A DNA stretch of 64,000 nucleotides from Ammoniphilus sp. CFH 90114 (GTDB lineage: Bacteria > Bacillota > Bacilli > Aneurinibacillales > RAOX-1), in contig NZ_SDLI01000008.1 of assembly GCF_004123195.1 (NCBI RefSeq), forward strand, positions 125,117-189,116, given 5' to 3'. Of this stretch, positions 28,197 to 37,121 are shown piece after piece (the first letter of the stretch is position 1; every line of letters begins with the position of its first letter). The notes beneath the pieces were generated by a model. The model was not told where the DNA came from. It made no database searches and saw nothing but the letters and a program-made list of their open reading frames with translations. The position numbers and the translations under genes are program-made.

Positions 28197-29207
28197 TTAC
28201 TCCCCCTTTAACTTTTCCCCGCAGGATTCCCGGACCACTAGATGATCCTCCAGAATAATATGGGGTCGATCGATCTTTTCTTGCTTGATCTTTTTAAGAA
28301 GAAATTCCATGGCCCTCTTCCCGATTTCAAATCGCGGCTGGTGGATGGTTGTTAATCGTGGTGTGGTAAAGCTGGACATTTCCACATCGTCAAAACCAAC
28401 TACTGCAATATCCTCCGGTACCCGCAATCCTGCATCTTGAACCGCTTTTAAAGCGCCGATTGCTACATTGTCGTTTCCCCCATAGATGGCCGCGGGAAGC
28501 TTCTCGAAGCTTAGAAGCTTTTGGGCCGCTAAATAGCCGTCTTCGAATTGATATCCGCCTTCTTGAATTAGCGATTCCTCAACAGGTATCCCGTGCTGAT
28601 ACAAGGCCTGTTTATATCCTGACAAACGGGTTTGACTTTGCAAACGTCTCATATCTCCTGTAATATGGGCAATACGCCGATGACCCAGGCTGATAAGATG
28701 GTTCGTAATTTTCCGGCTTGCACTTTCATTATCGATGGAAATGGAAGGGATATCCGGATCGGGTATATAATCAAAAGCCAACACAATCGGGCTGTTTTGA
28801 TGGATCTTTTCAATCGTTGAATTGACATCTATACCCGCTGTCGTAAGGATCACCCCATCCACCCGATTCTCAAGGATCAGATCAATGTATTCTTTTTCTT
28901 TATCCGCCTCTCCATCTGTACTTCCAATTAACAAATAGTAGCCGGCTTCCCGAGCGACGTCCTCGATCCCTCGAATAAATTCAGCAAAAAATGGATTTTT
29001 AATATTAATCATCAAGACTACAATAATATTGCTTTGGGCCATCCTTAAGGTGCGAGCGGCGCTGTTAGGCTTATAGCCGAGTTCTTCCATCGCCTTCATC
29101 ACACGCTCTTTTGTTTTTTCATTTACATTATTTTCATTGGATGTTACCCTTGAAACGGTAGCTATCGATACGTTAGCTAGTTTCGCCACATCGTGAATTG
29201 TTGCCAT
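28197..29207 (-). CDS. LacI-family transcriptional regulator
   Basis: The 336-residue protein has the N-terminal helix-turn-helix ATIHDVAKLANVSIATVSRV and hinge helix YKPNSAARTLR, followed by a periplasmic-binding-protein-like sensor domain. The start at 29207 (MATIHDV) is preferred over a start six codons upstream. It sits in the middle of the catabolic operon. Three near-identical palindromes (29236-29253, 32027-32040, 32155-32168) are the probable operators, implying repression relieved by a pathway compound and autoregulation. Confidence 0.92.
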   Translation of the reverse strand: MATIHDVAKLANVSIATVSRVTSNENNVNEKTKERVMKAMEELGYKPNSAARTLRMAQSNIIVVLMINIKNPFFAEFIRGIEDVAREAGYYLLIGSTDGEADKEKEYIDLILENRVDGVILTTAGIDVNSTIEKIHQNSPIVLAFDYIPDPDIPSISIDNESASRKITNHLISLGHRRIAHITGDMRRLQSQTRLSGYKQALYQHGIPVEESLIQEGGYQFEDGYLAAQKLLSFEKLPAAIYGGNDNVAIGALKAVQDAGLRVPEDIAVVGFDDVEMSSFTTPRLTTIHQPRFEIGKRAMEFLLKKIKQEKIDRPHIILEDHLVVRESCGEKLKGE

Positions 29208-29235
29208 AACCTCATATCCTTTCAAATAAATCGAC

Positions 29236-29253
29236 CATGTAAAGGTTTACATG
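29236..29253. promoter_or_regulatory. LacI-type operator, internal site
   Basis: CATGTAAAGGTTTACATG is an 18-base palindrome broken only at its centre. It lies 29 bases upstream of the LacI gene start, inside the operon. It matches the TGTAAA-nn-TTTACA sites upstream of the cupin gene. Confidence 0.7.
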
Positions 29254-29315
29254 TATTATATCATACCTGCTCGATTTATTGAAATTACCAGTTAAAACAA
29301 TATATTGTGTTTTCT

Positions 29316-30746
29316 TTAAGCTAGCTGTTCCACAAGCTCCACTAAGGTAGAATCGTCTCCCACGTTACCCGGAAACACAATATACGGCATATGAGGAAAC
29401 TTCGCCTCTTCTCCTGTCAGCCAAACCGGAATGCCTGCAGCCGCCTGTCCGATTACATTCGCCATTTGAATACCGAGACCGATCGTAGCCACATCACTGG
29501 ACGTAATCCCCCCCTTAGCAAGGATAAATTTCGGTGCTACCTGCAAAGTTTGGATAACTTTAGTGAGGGCTTGGGACACATGTTGGCTGATTTTTAGGTT
29601 GTCATCTTGATTTTTAGCGACAATAAGCTCTCGGCTGGTGTAGACCACAACCGTTTTTCCCGAACCGATCAAAACATTAATTTCAGCTTGTACGCGATCT
29701 ATTTCCGCGTCTCTTTTTTCCGGAAGAAGTAACCACTGAACGCTGATCTCCAAGGGGGTTACTTGTCTGCTTCCTAATAATCGCTGGAGCTGGTTCGTAG
29801 TTTTCTGAACATGAGATCCAACGATAACCAAGCCCCCTTTATCATCCTGCCCCGTTTTTATCATCTGTTCTTTGGACAAGTAGGCTTGATCCTCTATACC
29901 AGCATAAGACTTGATAAAGGAAGAGGCCGTCCGGTAAATAAATCTTTTTCCTTGATTCTCCGCTTGTAGAAGAGCTAAGGATAAAACATCTAGATCTTCA
30001 TAACAGAGGGCATTGACGATAATGGGTTGGTTTTCTTTTGCAGCTAGCAAAAGATTCATTACGCTATCCGGACCTTTTCTAAGCGTCTCAATTGATATTC
30101 TGGTGCACTGCTCTTTTTTGATGCGACCCTTTGTTTTTTCTTCTACCCATTCACACAGATGACTTTTTTCAAATCCAAAAGCTTTGTCCTTAGAAAATTC
30201 CGTTTGGCTGATCGGAGTAAGACGATTCCCTTCTTTTATATAGTGGGTATCATCATACGTATAACGTTGTCCTTCGAAAAAGGCCGGGATGATTAAATGC
30301 GCATCGATCGGATCCTTGATCGCCTGATTCCATTCCTCAACAGCGACGTCAATTTCTAAAGGATAGTGCCCACGGAGGGTGGAATCCCCTCGGTTAATTA
30401 AGGCAAAAGAACAGCCCTGTTCTTTTGCCACCTCCGTCAGGTTTTTAAGGATCTCTCGATTCATCTCCTCTGCTTTTCCAGGCTCAAAACTTCTAGTATT
30501 CGTTAGAATATAAAAAATGAAGTCCGCCTGCTGAAACGCTTTCCGTAGTAGATCTATATCCCATCGGGTTAGGACAAGTAGGTCGTGAACGGTTTGCGTG
30601 CCAGTTGGATCATCATCCAACACAATGACTTTTCGGTTCAGTTGCTTATTTAAGGACTTGATTTTTTGTCGAGCATTTTCTGCTGTCCAGGGTAATGGCA
30701 ATATTTCCTTCAGCTGTTCCAATCCTAATCGAGATGGTTGAATCAC
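29316..30746 (-). CDS. Four-carbon acid sugar kinase family protein (OtnK/DUF1537)
   Basis: The 476-residue protein has the N-terminal block KVIVLDDDPTGTQTVHDLLV, the substrate block INRGDSTLRGHYPLE, and the C-terminal nucleotide-binding block ILAKGGITSSDVATIGLG. Relatives phosphorylate 3-oxo-tetronates and related acids before aldol cleavage. The start at GTG 30746 follows GGAGGG at 8 bases. Upstream in-frame TTG and ATG codons lack good spacing. It follows the cupin gene in the operon. Confidence 0.87.
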   Translation of the reverse strand: MIQPSRLGLEQLKEILPLPWTAENARQKIKSLNKQLNRKVIVLDDDPTGTQTVHDLLVLTRWDIDLLRKAFQQADFIFYILTNTRSFEPGKAEEMNREILKNLTEVAKEQGCSFALINRGDSTLRGHYPLEIDVAVEEWNQAIKDPIDAHLIIPAFFEGQRYTYDDTHYIKEGNRLTPISQTEFSKDKAFGFEKSHLCEWVEEKTKGRIKKEQCTRISIETLRKGPDSVMNLLLAAKENQPIIVNALCYEDLDVLSLALLQAENQGKRFIYRTASSFIKSYAGIEDQAYLSKEQMIKTGQDDKGGLVIVGSHVQKTTNQLQRLLGSRQVTPLEISVQWLLLPEKRDAEIDRVQAEINVLIGSGKTVVVYTSRELIVAKNQDDNLKISQHVSQALTKVIQTLQVAPKFILAKGGITSSDVATIGLGIQMANVIGQAAAGIPVWLTGEEAKFPHMPYIVFPGNVGDDSTLVELVEQLA

Positions 30747-30790
30747 AGTTCTCTTCCCTCCAGCCATTTCCTTGTTCAAACCTTATATGT

Positions 30791-30823
30791 TTATCCTAAG
30801 CCCTGAATTAGGGCTTAGGATAA
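30791..30823. repeat. Perfect 14-bp inverted repeat between cupin and kinase genes
   Basis: TTATCCTAAGCCCT (30791-30804) pairs with AGGGCTTAGGATAA (30810-30823) around GAATT. No T-run follows on the minus strand, so it is more likely a partial attenuator or mRNA-stabilising hairpin between two operon genes than a full terminator. Confidence 0.6.
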
Positions 30824-30826
30824 TGG

Positions 30827-31939
30827 CTACTCTCTTATTAAACGACCATGTTCGTCCAGTTCCATCTTATTCTTTTTGGCTTCCTCAATAACCGACTCAG
30901 TCCATTGAAGAGGCACCCATTCATCACCGCCGCTGACCACATAAAGGAAACCCGTTTCCTTCCCTACATTTCTAATGCTTCGAATCAGATTTTTCGGCAC
31001 GGACATCACATCTTTTTCCGTCAAAACAATTTCGTCTTCTTTACCTTCTAAACTCCAAGAAACCTTCCATTCCCCTTTGTAAACGATTAGGACTTGTGAT
31101 GTAGACTGACTACACGAGCTTAATCCGTTTCCAGGTTCGGCTTCCAGCAATTCAAGACTGAAAGAATGTGGATTTGTAATAAGCGTAGGGCGGTTTGGAT
31201 CGGTTGAGATCCCTGGTCCGATAATTCCATACGTTAACTTCTTTCCACCTTCCGAAAGACAATCCAAGAAGGCCTCCTTATACGGAAAACGATCCTTAAA
31301 ACAGAATACGCGGGCATTCATTTCTTCCTGAGTCACCTTGCGAATTTTGGCTAACTCTTCCTGAATCATCGGCTCGATGACTTTTGCCTCCTCAGGAATG
31401 GTCACCCCCTGGGCCGTATCAATCAATCGACCATCTTCTAAGAGAACTAGACCATAATCTTTTGCATCTCGCAGGACCTGTGGCCCCCACGTCACTTTTT
31501 TCGGGTCATCCTCACCTAAGATAGAAAACAGAAAACCATCATCTGATCCAATATTCTTAAATCCTCGGAAGATATGTGTCGGAAGTGAAATGACATCCCC
31601 TTCAGTTAAAATCGCTTCTCCGTCGGTCCCCTCATTCCCCCAAATAAAGCGCCAGGTTCCTTTAGCTACAATAAAGACTTCTGCCGTTTGATGAAGGTGC
31701 AACGAATTGATACATCCATTTGGCATGGCAGCGGCCCCAATGTTAAATCCATGTGGTTCTATAAGATTGATAAAGCGGTTAGGATTCTCTGAAACACCAG
31801 GCCCAATGATACAATAGTTTTCCTTTTTATCAGAGCCTGGCGTGCGAGCATCGATAAATGCCGTCTTATCCGCTACAAAATCCTCTTTTCGAATGACCCT
31901 CTTTAATATTTCCTCTGTACTCAACGTCTTCACTACCAT
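30827..31939 (-). CDS. Two-domain cupin protein
   Basis: The protein has 370 residues and two similar halves. The first half carries a good cupin metal motif (NSLHLHQTAEVFIVAKGTWR and a later ISLPTHIFRGFKN). The second half (SCSQSTSQVLIVYKGEWK) lacks the histidines and is probably structural. Bicupins of this kind act as isomerases, dioxygenases or hydrolases on acids. As first gene of the operon it probably handles an early step; the reaction is unknown. A good sigma-A promoter with a LacI operator lies about 75-100 bases upstream. Confidence 0.8.
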   Translation of the reverse strand: MVVKTLSTEEILKRVIRKEDFVADKTAFIDARTPGSDKKENYCIIGPGVSENPNRFINLIEPHGFNIGAAAMPNGCINSLHLHQTAEVFIVAKGTWRFIWGNEGTDGEAILTEGDVISLPTHIFRGFKNIGSDDGFLFSILGEDDPKKVTWGPQVLRDAKDYGLVLLEDGRLIDTAQGVTIPEEAKVIEPMIQEELAKIRKVTQEEMNARVFCFKDRFPYKEAFLDCLSEGGKKLTYGIIGPGISTDPNRPTLITNPHSFSLELLEAEPGNGLSSCSQSTSQVLIVYKGEWKVSWSLEGKEDEIVLTEKDVMSVPKNLIRSIRNVGKETGFLYVVSGGDEWVPLQWTESVIEEAKKNKMELDEHGRLIRE

Positions 31940-32012
31940 TCTCCTTCCTTTTCTGTCTACAATAATGTTGCAATGTTAATTAGCATCAGTATGTTACCAA
32001 CTTTCTGAAATC

Positions 32013-32041
32013 ATTGTACTTGGTAATGTAAAGCTTTACAA
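32013..32041 (-). promoter_or_regulatory. Catabolic operon promoter overlapped by LacI operator
   Basis: On the minus strand TTGTAA (32041-32036), 17 bases, TACAAT (32018-32013) forms a good sigma-A promoter. The perfect 14-base palindrome TGTAAAGCTTTACA (32027-32040) covers the -35 box, so a bound LacI-type repressor would exclude RNA polymerase. Confidence 0.75.
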
Positions 32042-32068
32042 CTATTTTTTTAGATTTAATTATAGGAG

Positions 32069-32126
32069 TCTCAATAAATTTTCATTAAACCTTGATTTAT
32101 AAAGGTTTAATGAAAATTTATTGAGA
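32069..32126. repeat. Perfect 25-bp inverted repeat with 8-base loop
   Basis: Bases 32069-32093 are exactly complementary to 32102-32126; the loop is GATTTATA. It is AT-rich, lacks a downstream T-run, and lies between two LacI operators upstream of the cupin gene. It could be a strong hairpin, a cruciform, or a trace of a small inverted-repeat element. Confidence 0.75.
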
Positions 32127-32154
32127 TCTAACTGTTTGAAACTAACTATAAAAA

Positions 32155-32168
32155 TGTAAATGTTTACA
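32155..32168. promoter_or_regulatory. LacI-type operator, upstream auxiliary site
   Basis: TGTAAATGTTTACA differs from the promoter operator only at the central bases. It lies 128 bases from that site (centre to centre), a distance that would allow repression by DNA looping. Confidence 0.6.
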
Positions 32169-32379
32169 CAAAAACCTACATCAGTCTGAAAATTTATTTC
32201 AAGAACAATAGACGATATTAAAAATTATGGGTATATAAATTATCAATGGAACTTTTGGTAACTCCGAATGGATGTAACAAATAAATAATTAACAGATGTT
32301 CCGTGGAGATATTATTTGAGGATTCAAAGTAGGTTTTAGAAATTCGATAATCCATACTCAACATAGGAGGTATTTATTT

Positions 32380-32550
32380 ATGGATATTTTAACAATTTGA
32401 ATGTATATCGCTTAACGGGAATACCTAGACCTTGGGTGACATTGACGTTATCCTATGACTTGAGGTTTTTCAGTAAACACCAGGAACAGCCCAAGCCGAT
32501 GACCCCCCCAAAAATAAACAGGGAAGAAATAGTAGATAAAGATTATCCAT
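32380..32550 (+). pseudogene. Decayed start of an unidentified gene
   Basis: ATAGGAGG is followed at good spacing by ATG (32380), but that frame stops after six codons. A frame from about 32408 then reads protein-like sequence (RLTGIPRPWVTLTLSYDLRF, then REEIVDKDYP) up to a stop near 32550. It looks like a frameshifted N-terminus. The rest of 31940-32950 holds no gene I can support. Confidence 0.3.
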
Positions 32551-32955
32551 AGGTTTAATTTTTTCATTTCGCCTCGTATAATAGAAACGGAAGCATCGAG
32601 GAGTAGTTCTCCAGTATTACGCTTATAAATCTAACGCAATGACGCTTGGATTGAACAAACTTTAAGTCCCACAGGATCATTAAACAACCTCCCTCGCGCA
32701 GTCGATTGGTGTGAACCCACCCCTTGCCTGAATCGTCAACAAGTACAAAGGAACATCCTCTTCAAAAGAAGAGATCTTTTACAATTTAGGTTCCATTTTA
32801 TTTCCCGTAAGAGTCACTTTATCTTTTGCTTGTTTAGCACGCCTTAAATTTAGCATCTTTTTTCCCGATCCCTCTCTTCTTCATATCAACGGCCATTTGG
32901 AAATCACTTCATTAAGCAGTTTTAAAAAACAAGAATCCTTGTTAAAAGGATTCAG

Positions 32956-33000
32956 CGTGTAGAGAAACTAGCCGTTTCTCTACACGTTTTTTAATTTTTT
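32956..33000 (+). terminator. Plus-strand intrinsic terminator
   Basis: CGTGTAGAGAAAC (32956-32968) pairs perfectly with GTTTCTCTACACG (32974-32986) and is followed by TTTTTTAATTTTTT. It lies at the outer edge of the IS1182 remnant and could have protected the element from outside transcription. Confidence 0.7.
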
Positions 33001-33060
33001 GGGGGCAATAGAGAAGAATTTAAAGTTTAGGGGAGATTTAAAAAGTGGGTGAATCCCACT

Positions 33061-33504
33061 CTAACCTAGCTTAGCCAGCTTAGCTAGGTGGTTCGCAATC
33101 TTCTTGTTGTTCTGGCAGGCTGCGGTCATCAGTGCCTGCTCCTGAACATTTCGAAGTCCCCGTAACCGGCAGTAGCGAAGTCCATGGAGCTCTTTGGCAT
33201 CCGCGAAACTTCGCTCAATCGTTTGACTTCTTTTTTTGTAGAGCATCTTCCCGGAAATGGTTAGGCGATTCACTCTAATCTTATCCTTGAAACTCTCCCA
33301 AATATGTTGGGTAATCACTCGTTGCTTATTCTTAGACCTTGTGCATTGTTCAAGAAAAGCACACGTGGAACACACCTTCGCATCCGATTTGTAGTGACGA
33401 TACCCCTGTTGATTCGGACAAATATAATGATCTTCTTGCTCGATATAGATAAACTTCTTTTTAGGAAAGAGCCCTTTTACGGGTGCTAGTCGGTAAAAAC
33501 GCAA
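33061..33504 (-). pseudogene. IS1182-family transposase, C-terminal fragment
   Basis: These 147 codons have the IS1182 C-terminal hallmarks: [12 protein letters not shown], a [10 protein letters not shown] zinc knuckle, and [20 protein letters not shown] with the catalytic Glu. The N-terminal two thirds (about 300 residues) are gone. The break lies at about 33505, only a few bases from the end of another transposase remnant, so two elements were fused by insertion or deletion. Confidence 0.8.
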
Positions 33505-33513
33505 TTTTTTAAA

Positions 33514-34838
33514 TTAAGCCACTACCTTTTTAGCGTTTTCCATCTCCTTTCGAATCCGGTCTGCAGCTAACTTGGATGCGTTATATACAAGAGTAACCAG
33601 GTCAAAATGGACTTTGGCTCTTTTTCCAGTACGGTAGCGAACATGGTTCAATTGAAAAAACTCTTTCAAATAAGCGATTACTCGCTCCACAACTGTTCGT
33701 TGGTCATATAGTGCTTCCCATGTCTGACTACCACGAGCTGGTGCAGCGTAACGACGAAAATCGCTCTCAATTCGTACTTTATACACCTTTTGGTACAATG
33801 AATCTTGTGCCAGTGGACAGTTTTTATACTCTTTGGGACGTACGAATTTTATCGTTTTGAACTGTCATAGCGATAGGAATACTCTCGAACGCACGTTGGA
33901 GCGAAATTTTTGTCAAATCCGATGACTTCTCCTTCATTTCTCTTGTTGTAGGCAATGATGGAGTGAGCTTTCATTCGATGAATTTGTTGGTATATGGGAA
34001 CATAGTCATACCCGGCATCCATCATGTCATAGCAAATCGAGAGAGGAAGTTGGTCGACTCTTTTTAGTAAAGGGATGGCCGCTTTTCCGTCATTTAAGCT
34101 TCCCGATGACATGAGCGATTCCAAAATGTATTGACTCTTGGTTCCTACAGCAAGATGTGCTTTAAAGCCATACCAAAAAACGTTCTTTCCTTCGCTGTTT
34201 TTCTTATTTCCCCAAGCAGGTGCCAGTGGAATTTGATCACGAAGGTCTTCGAACGGAACATCCAATTGAGCAGCAATGGACTTTTCAAACAACGTTTGCT
34301 TTGCTTCCTCTTCTTGTTTTTGCTTGTTGTAGGCTTCTTTTTCGGCTTTTGATTTGCGACCCCGTATTTGGGTTCAGGCTTCGGTTTTTTCTCTTCCGCT
34401 TTAGCTCGGTCACGTGCTTCAAAGTGTGTCGCATCGATCGCAAGGGCTTCGTCATCGACGAATCCTTCTCGAATGGCTTGAAGAAGAAGCTCGTTTTTGA
34501 TGGTCTCAAGACCTTTACCGTTCTCCGATTTTTGCACTAAACGAGAAAAAGAGGCCTCGGAGGGAAGTTGATCCGAGAATAGAAATCCGCAGTCCAAGCG
34601 AAAGATAAAGTCGTTTTTCAATCGCTATAGGAATACGTTCGACGATCCGGGCGACCAAAACAAAGATCATCGCAGCATAATTGAGCTCAGTGGGTGCTCC
34701 AACAATCATTTTTTTGGAGATCTCCTTGAGCAAGGGTTCAATGTATAACGTCGAAAAAATGGCTTCAAAACGATGGGTAGGTTCTAAATCATATAAATCT
34801 TGTATCCCAAAAAGGTTTCCTTGTCGTATAATAAACAC
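33514..34838 (-). pseudogene. Frameshifted DDE transposase (IS1182/IS5-like)
   Basis: One transposase is spread over at least four frames. The N-terminus (FIIRQGNLFGIQDLYDLEPT, 34838 leftward) is followed by NDFIFRLDCGFLFSDQLPSE with DATHFEARDRAKAEE, then a shift to MFEKSIAAQLDVPFEDLRDQ with YGFKAHLAVGTKS and MDAGYDY. Last comes a further shift to RRYAAPARGSQTWEALYDQR with RTVVERVIAYLKEFF. Several indels make it certainly inactive. It separates the catabolic operon from the BCCT operon. Confidence 0.8.
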
Positions 34839-34985
34839 AGGGAGTCACCATCCTATCTCTAAGTTTTGGGCGCACTTAACTTATTCGAGATTTGGGGAGG
34901 CACTTCTTTTTCTATGCTTGAAAACCCTTAAGCTACTTAGGCTCAGATTTATGAAATTGATTCAGTTAAAAAAATTTTTTTTAAA

Positions 34986-35013
34986 AAGATTGACCCCAAC
35001 TAGGGTCAATCTT
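34986..35013 (-). terminator. Terminator of the BCCT operon
   Basis: AAGATTGACCC pairs perfectly with GGGTCAATCTT (6-base loop). On the minus strand a T/A-rich run follows (TTTTAAAAAAAATTTTTTT). It lies 50 bases beyond the end of the transporter gene. Confidence 0.85.
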
Positions 35014-35063
35014 ATTTGACTTCTATTCACCTAACTCTCTCAGAGAATCTGACTCTATTATTT

Positions 35064-36632
35064 TTACACACTAATCTTCCCATCCTCCATGATATACTTC
35101 TGCGTAGTGGTCTCAACAATTCCCTGCTCCCTTGCCAGTTCTCCTGCCACTCTCGGGGCTAGCCAGAACATAGGCAGCAAGATGAGAGACACCGGAACCG
35201 CGGTAACTACAATAAACGATTGCAGAGCACTGACTCCGCCATCACCGATGGAGAGCAAGATGATCGCGATGGCTCCCATCAGCAGGGACCAAAACACTTT
35301 CAATCCAGTAGATGGTCTGTCGTTTCCGGTGATCGCCATTCCCATCGTGTAAGCCATGGAATCGCCTGTTGTGGCAACGAACAGAATGGTTAGCAGCAAA
35401 AAGGCGGGTGCAAGGATAAAGGATAATGGAAGCTGCTGGGTGATGGAGATCATGGCAGCTGGCAGTCCAAATTCGTTAAGTGCATTGGAGATGGAGCCCG
35501 GATTAGCCATTTCCAAAGAGATTCCGGTACCTCCGACAACGGTAAACCAGAAGCAAGTAACAATAGGAGATATGATAGAAACCGCAGTTACAATTTCCCG
35601 AATTGTTCTTCCGCGAGAAATCGAACTAATAAAGATCGCCATCATCGGTCCGTAACCTAGGAACCACCCCCAGAAAAATACGGTCCACCAGCCCAGCCAA
35701 TCAGCATCAGCCCGGAACGTGCTCATGGGGATAAACTCTTGCAAATACATCCCGAAAGAAGAAATGAAGGCGTTTACGATAAACTCACCGGGACCCATGA
35801 GCAGGATAGCCGCCATCAACACCAAGGTCAGTCCAACATTGATGCGACTCAAGAGCTGAATTCCTTTAGCGAGACCTGATACGGCAGAGATCGTGATTAC
35901 CGCTACAACGCAGACAATAATGGCCACTTGTGTTCCGAATCCATTGGGTATTCCGAAAATTTGATTCAAACCAAAACTCGCTTGCAACCCCAAAAATCCA
36001 ATCGGGCCAATCGTTCCTGCAGCAACTGCGATGATGGAGAAAGCATCGATGGCTGTCCCTAAGACACTGTTTTGCATAATCTTCTCTCCGAAAATGGGAT
36101 AAAGCAATGTTCTAGGCTTTAAGGGCATTCCCTTATGATAGTGCCCATACATGATGACTACAGTGCTTAACGTCCCAAGAATGGCCCAGGCAAGGAAACC
36201 CCAGTGCATGAACGCTTGAGCAAGAGCAGGATTCACGGCAGCTGGCGTTCCGGCCTCAATGCCCCCGAAAAGCGGCGGGACGCTTGTAAAATGATACATT
36301 GGCTCAGCCGCTGCCCAGAATACGCCCCCTCCAGCAAGCAGGGTGCACATGATAATCGCGATCCATTTATACGTACTCATTTCTGGTTTGTCCAATTTCC
36401 CTAACTTGACCCGTCCGTACCTGGAAACGGCCATGGCAACAGCGATGATAAATGTGCCTAACAGTAAGATCTGCCAAAACGCCCCAAAATACTTTACGGA
36501 AAAGGCAAAGGATGCATTCACGAAACCGGATACAAAATCCAGACTGACTAAAGCGGCAATGACAAATACCAACAGCAATCCGCCGCTTGTAATCAATACC
36601 GGCCAATCAATAAGAGACTTCTCATTTCTCAT
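35064..36632 (-). CDS. BCCT-family betaine/carnitine/choline transporter
   Basis: The 522-residue protein has about 12 membrane spans and the family signature around WWTVFFWGWFLGYGP and FISSISRGRTIRE, plus GGVFWAAAEPMYHF. BCCT carriers import quaternary ammonium compounds such as glycine betaine, carnitine or choline with sodium or protons. It is the last gene of a seven-gene operon, which suggests its substrate is what the enzymes break down. RBS GGGGGAAG is well placed. Confidence 0.92.
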   Translation of the reverse strand: MRNEKSLIDWPVLITSGGLLLVFVIAALVSLDFVSGFVNASFAFSVKYFGAFWQILLLGTFIIAVAMAVSRYGRVKLGKLDKPEMSTYKWIAIIMCTLLAGGGVFWAAAEPMYHFTSVPPLFGGIEAGTPAAVNPALAQAFMHWGFLAWAILGTLSTVVIMYGHYHKGMPLKPRTLLYPIFGEKIMQNSVLGTAIDAFSIIAVAAGTIGPIGFLGLQASFGLNQIFGIPNGFGTQVAIIVCVVAVITISAVSGLAKGIQLLSRINVGLTLVLMAAILLMGPGEFIVNAFISSFGMYLQEFIPMSTFRADADWLGWWTVFFWGWFLGYGPMMAIFISSISRGRTIREIVTAVSIISPIVTCFWFTVVGGTGISLEMANPGSISNALNEFGLPAAMISITQQLPLSFILAPAFLLLTILFVATTGDSMAYTMGMAITGNDRPSTGLKVFWSLLMGAIAIILLSIGDGGVSALQSFIVVTAVPVSLILLPMFWLAPRVAGELAREQGIVETTTQKYIMEDGKISV

Positions 36633-36651
36633 CGTTCTTCCCCCTTATTTG

Positions 36652-37095
36652 TTATTCCACTTCAATGACCATTTCAAGCTCTACAGCCGCTCCCCGTGGG
36701 ATAATTGCTCCAATCGATGTCCGCGCATGGCAGCCGATTTCCTCCCCAAACACTTTAACCAATAGATCCGAGGCGCCGTTCATTACCTTGGCATGCTCTT
36801 TAAACTCCATCGTGCAGTTGATGAAAGCCAATACTTTGACAAACTTCTTCACCTTCGATAGGTCGCCAACCGCATCCTTAATTTTTCTCAATGCTTCCAA
36901 GCCGGCCTGGTGAGACGCATCGTATCCCTGTTCAACGCTTACGCCTTCCCCGAGTTTTCCTACATAATCATAGGATAGACTTCCTGATAGAAAGAGTAGA
37001 TTTCCCGTTCTTACCGCGGAAACATAGTTTCCCACACTTCCCCGCTGGGAGGGAAGTTCATAGCCTAGTTCTTGCAAACGCTGTTCTGGATTCAT
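36652..37095 (-). CDS. RidA/YjgF-family protein
   Basis: This 147-residue protein belongs to the longer RidA-like subgroup: GNLLFLSGSLSYDY near residue 33 and the C-terminal HARTSIGAIIPRGAAVELEM with the arginine that holds the substrate carboxylate. RidA proteins hydrolyse reactive imines and enamines from amino-acid breakdown. The start at 37095 follows AGGAGG. Its presence suggests that an amine or imine intermediate arises in the pathway. Confidence 0.88.
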   Translation of the reverse strand: MNPEQRLQELGYELPSQRGSVGNYVSAVRTGNLLFLSGSLSYDYVGKLGEGVSVEQGYDASHQAGLEALRKIKDAVGDLSKVKKFVKVLAFINCTMEFKEHAKVMNGASDLLVKVFGEEIGCHARTSIGAIIPRGAAVELEMVIEVE

Positions 37096-37121
37096 GTTAA
37101 CCTCCTGTAATAACAAATGGC

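Noticed and set aside
33849-34838. Several separate small genes
   Set aside because: The pieces are consecutive parts of one transposase in shifted frames.
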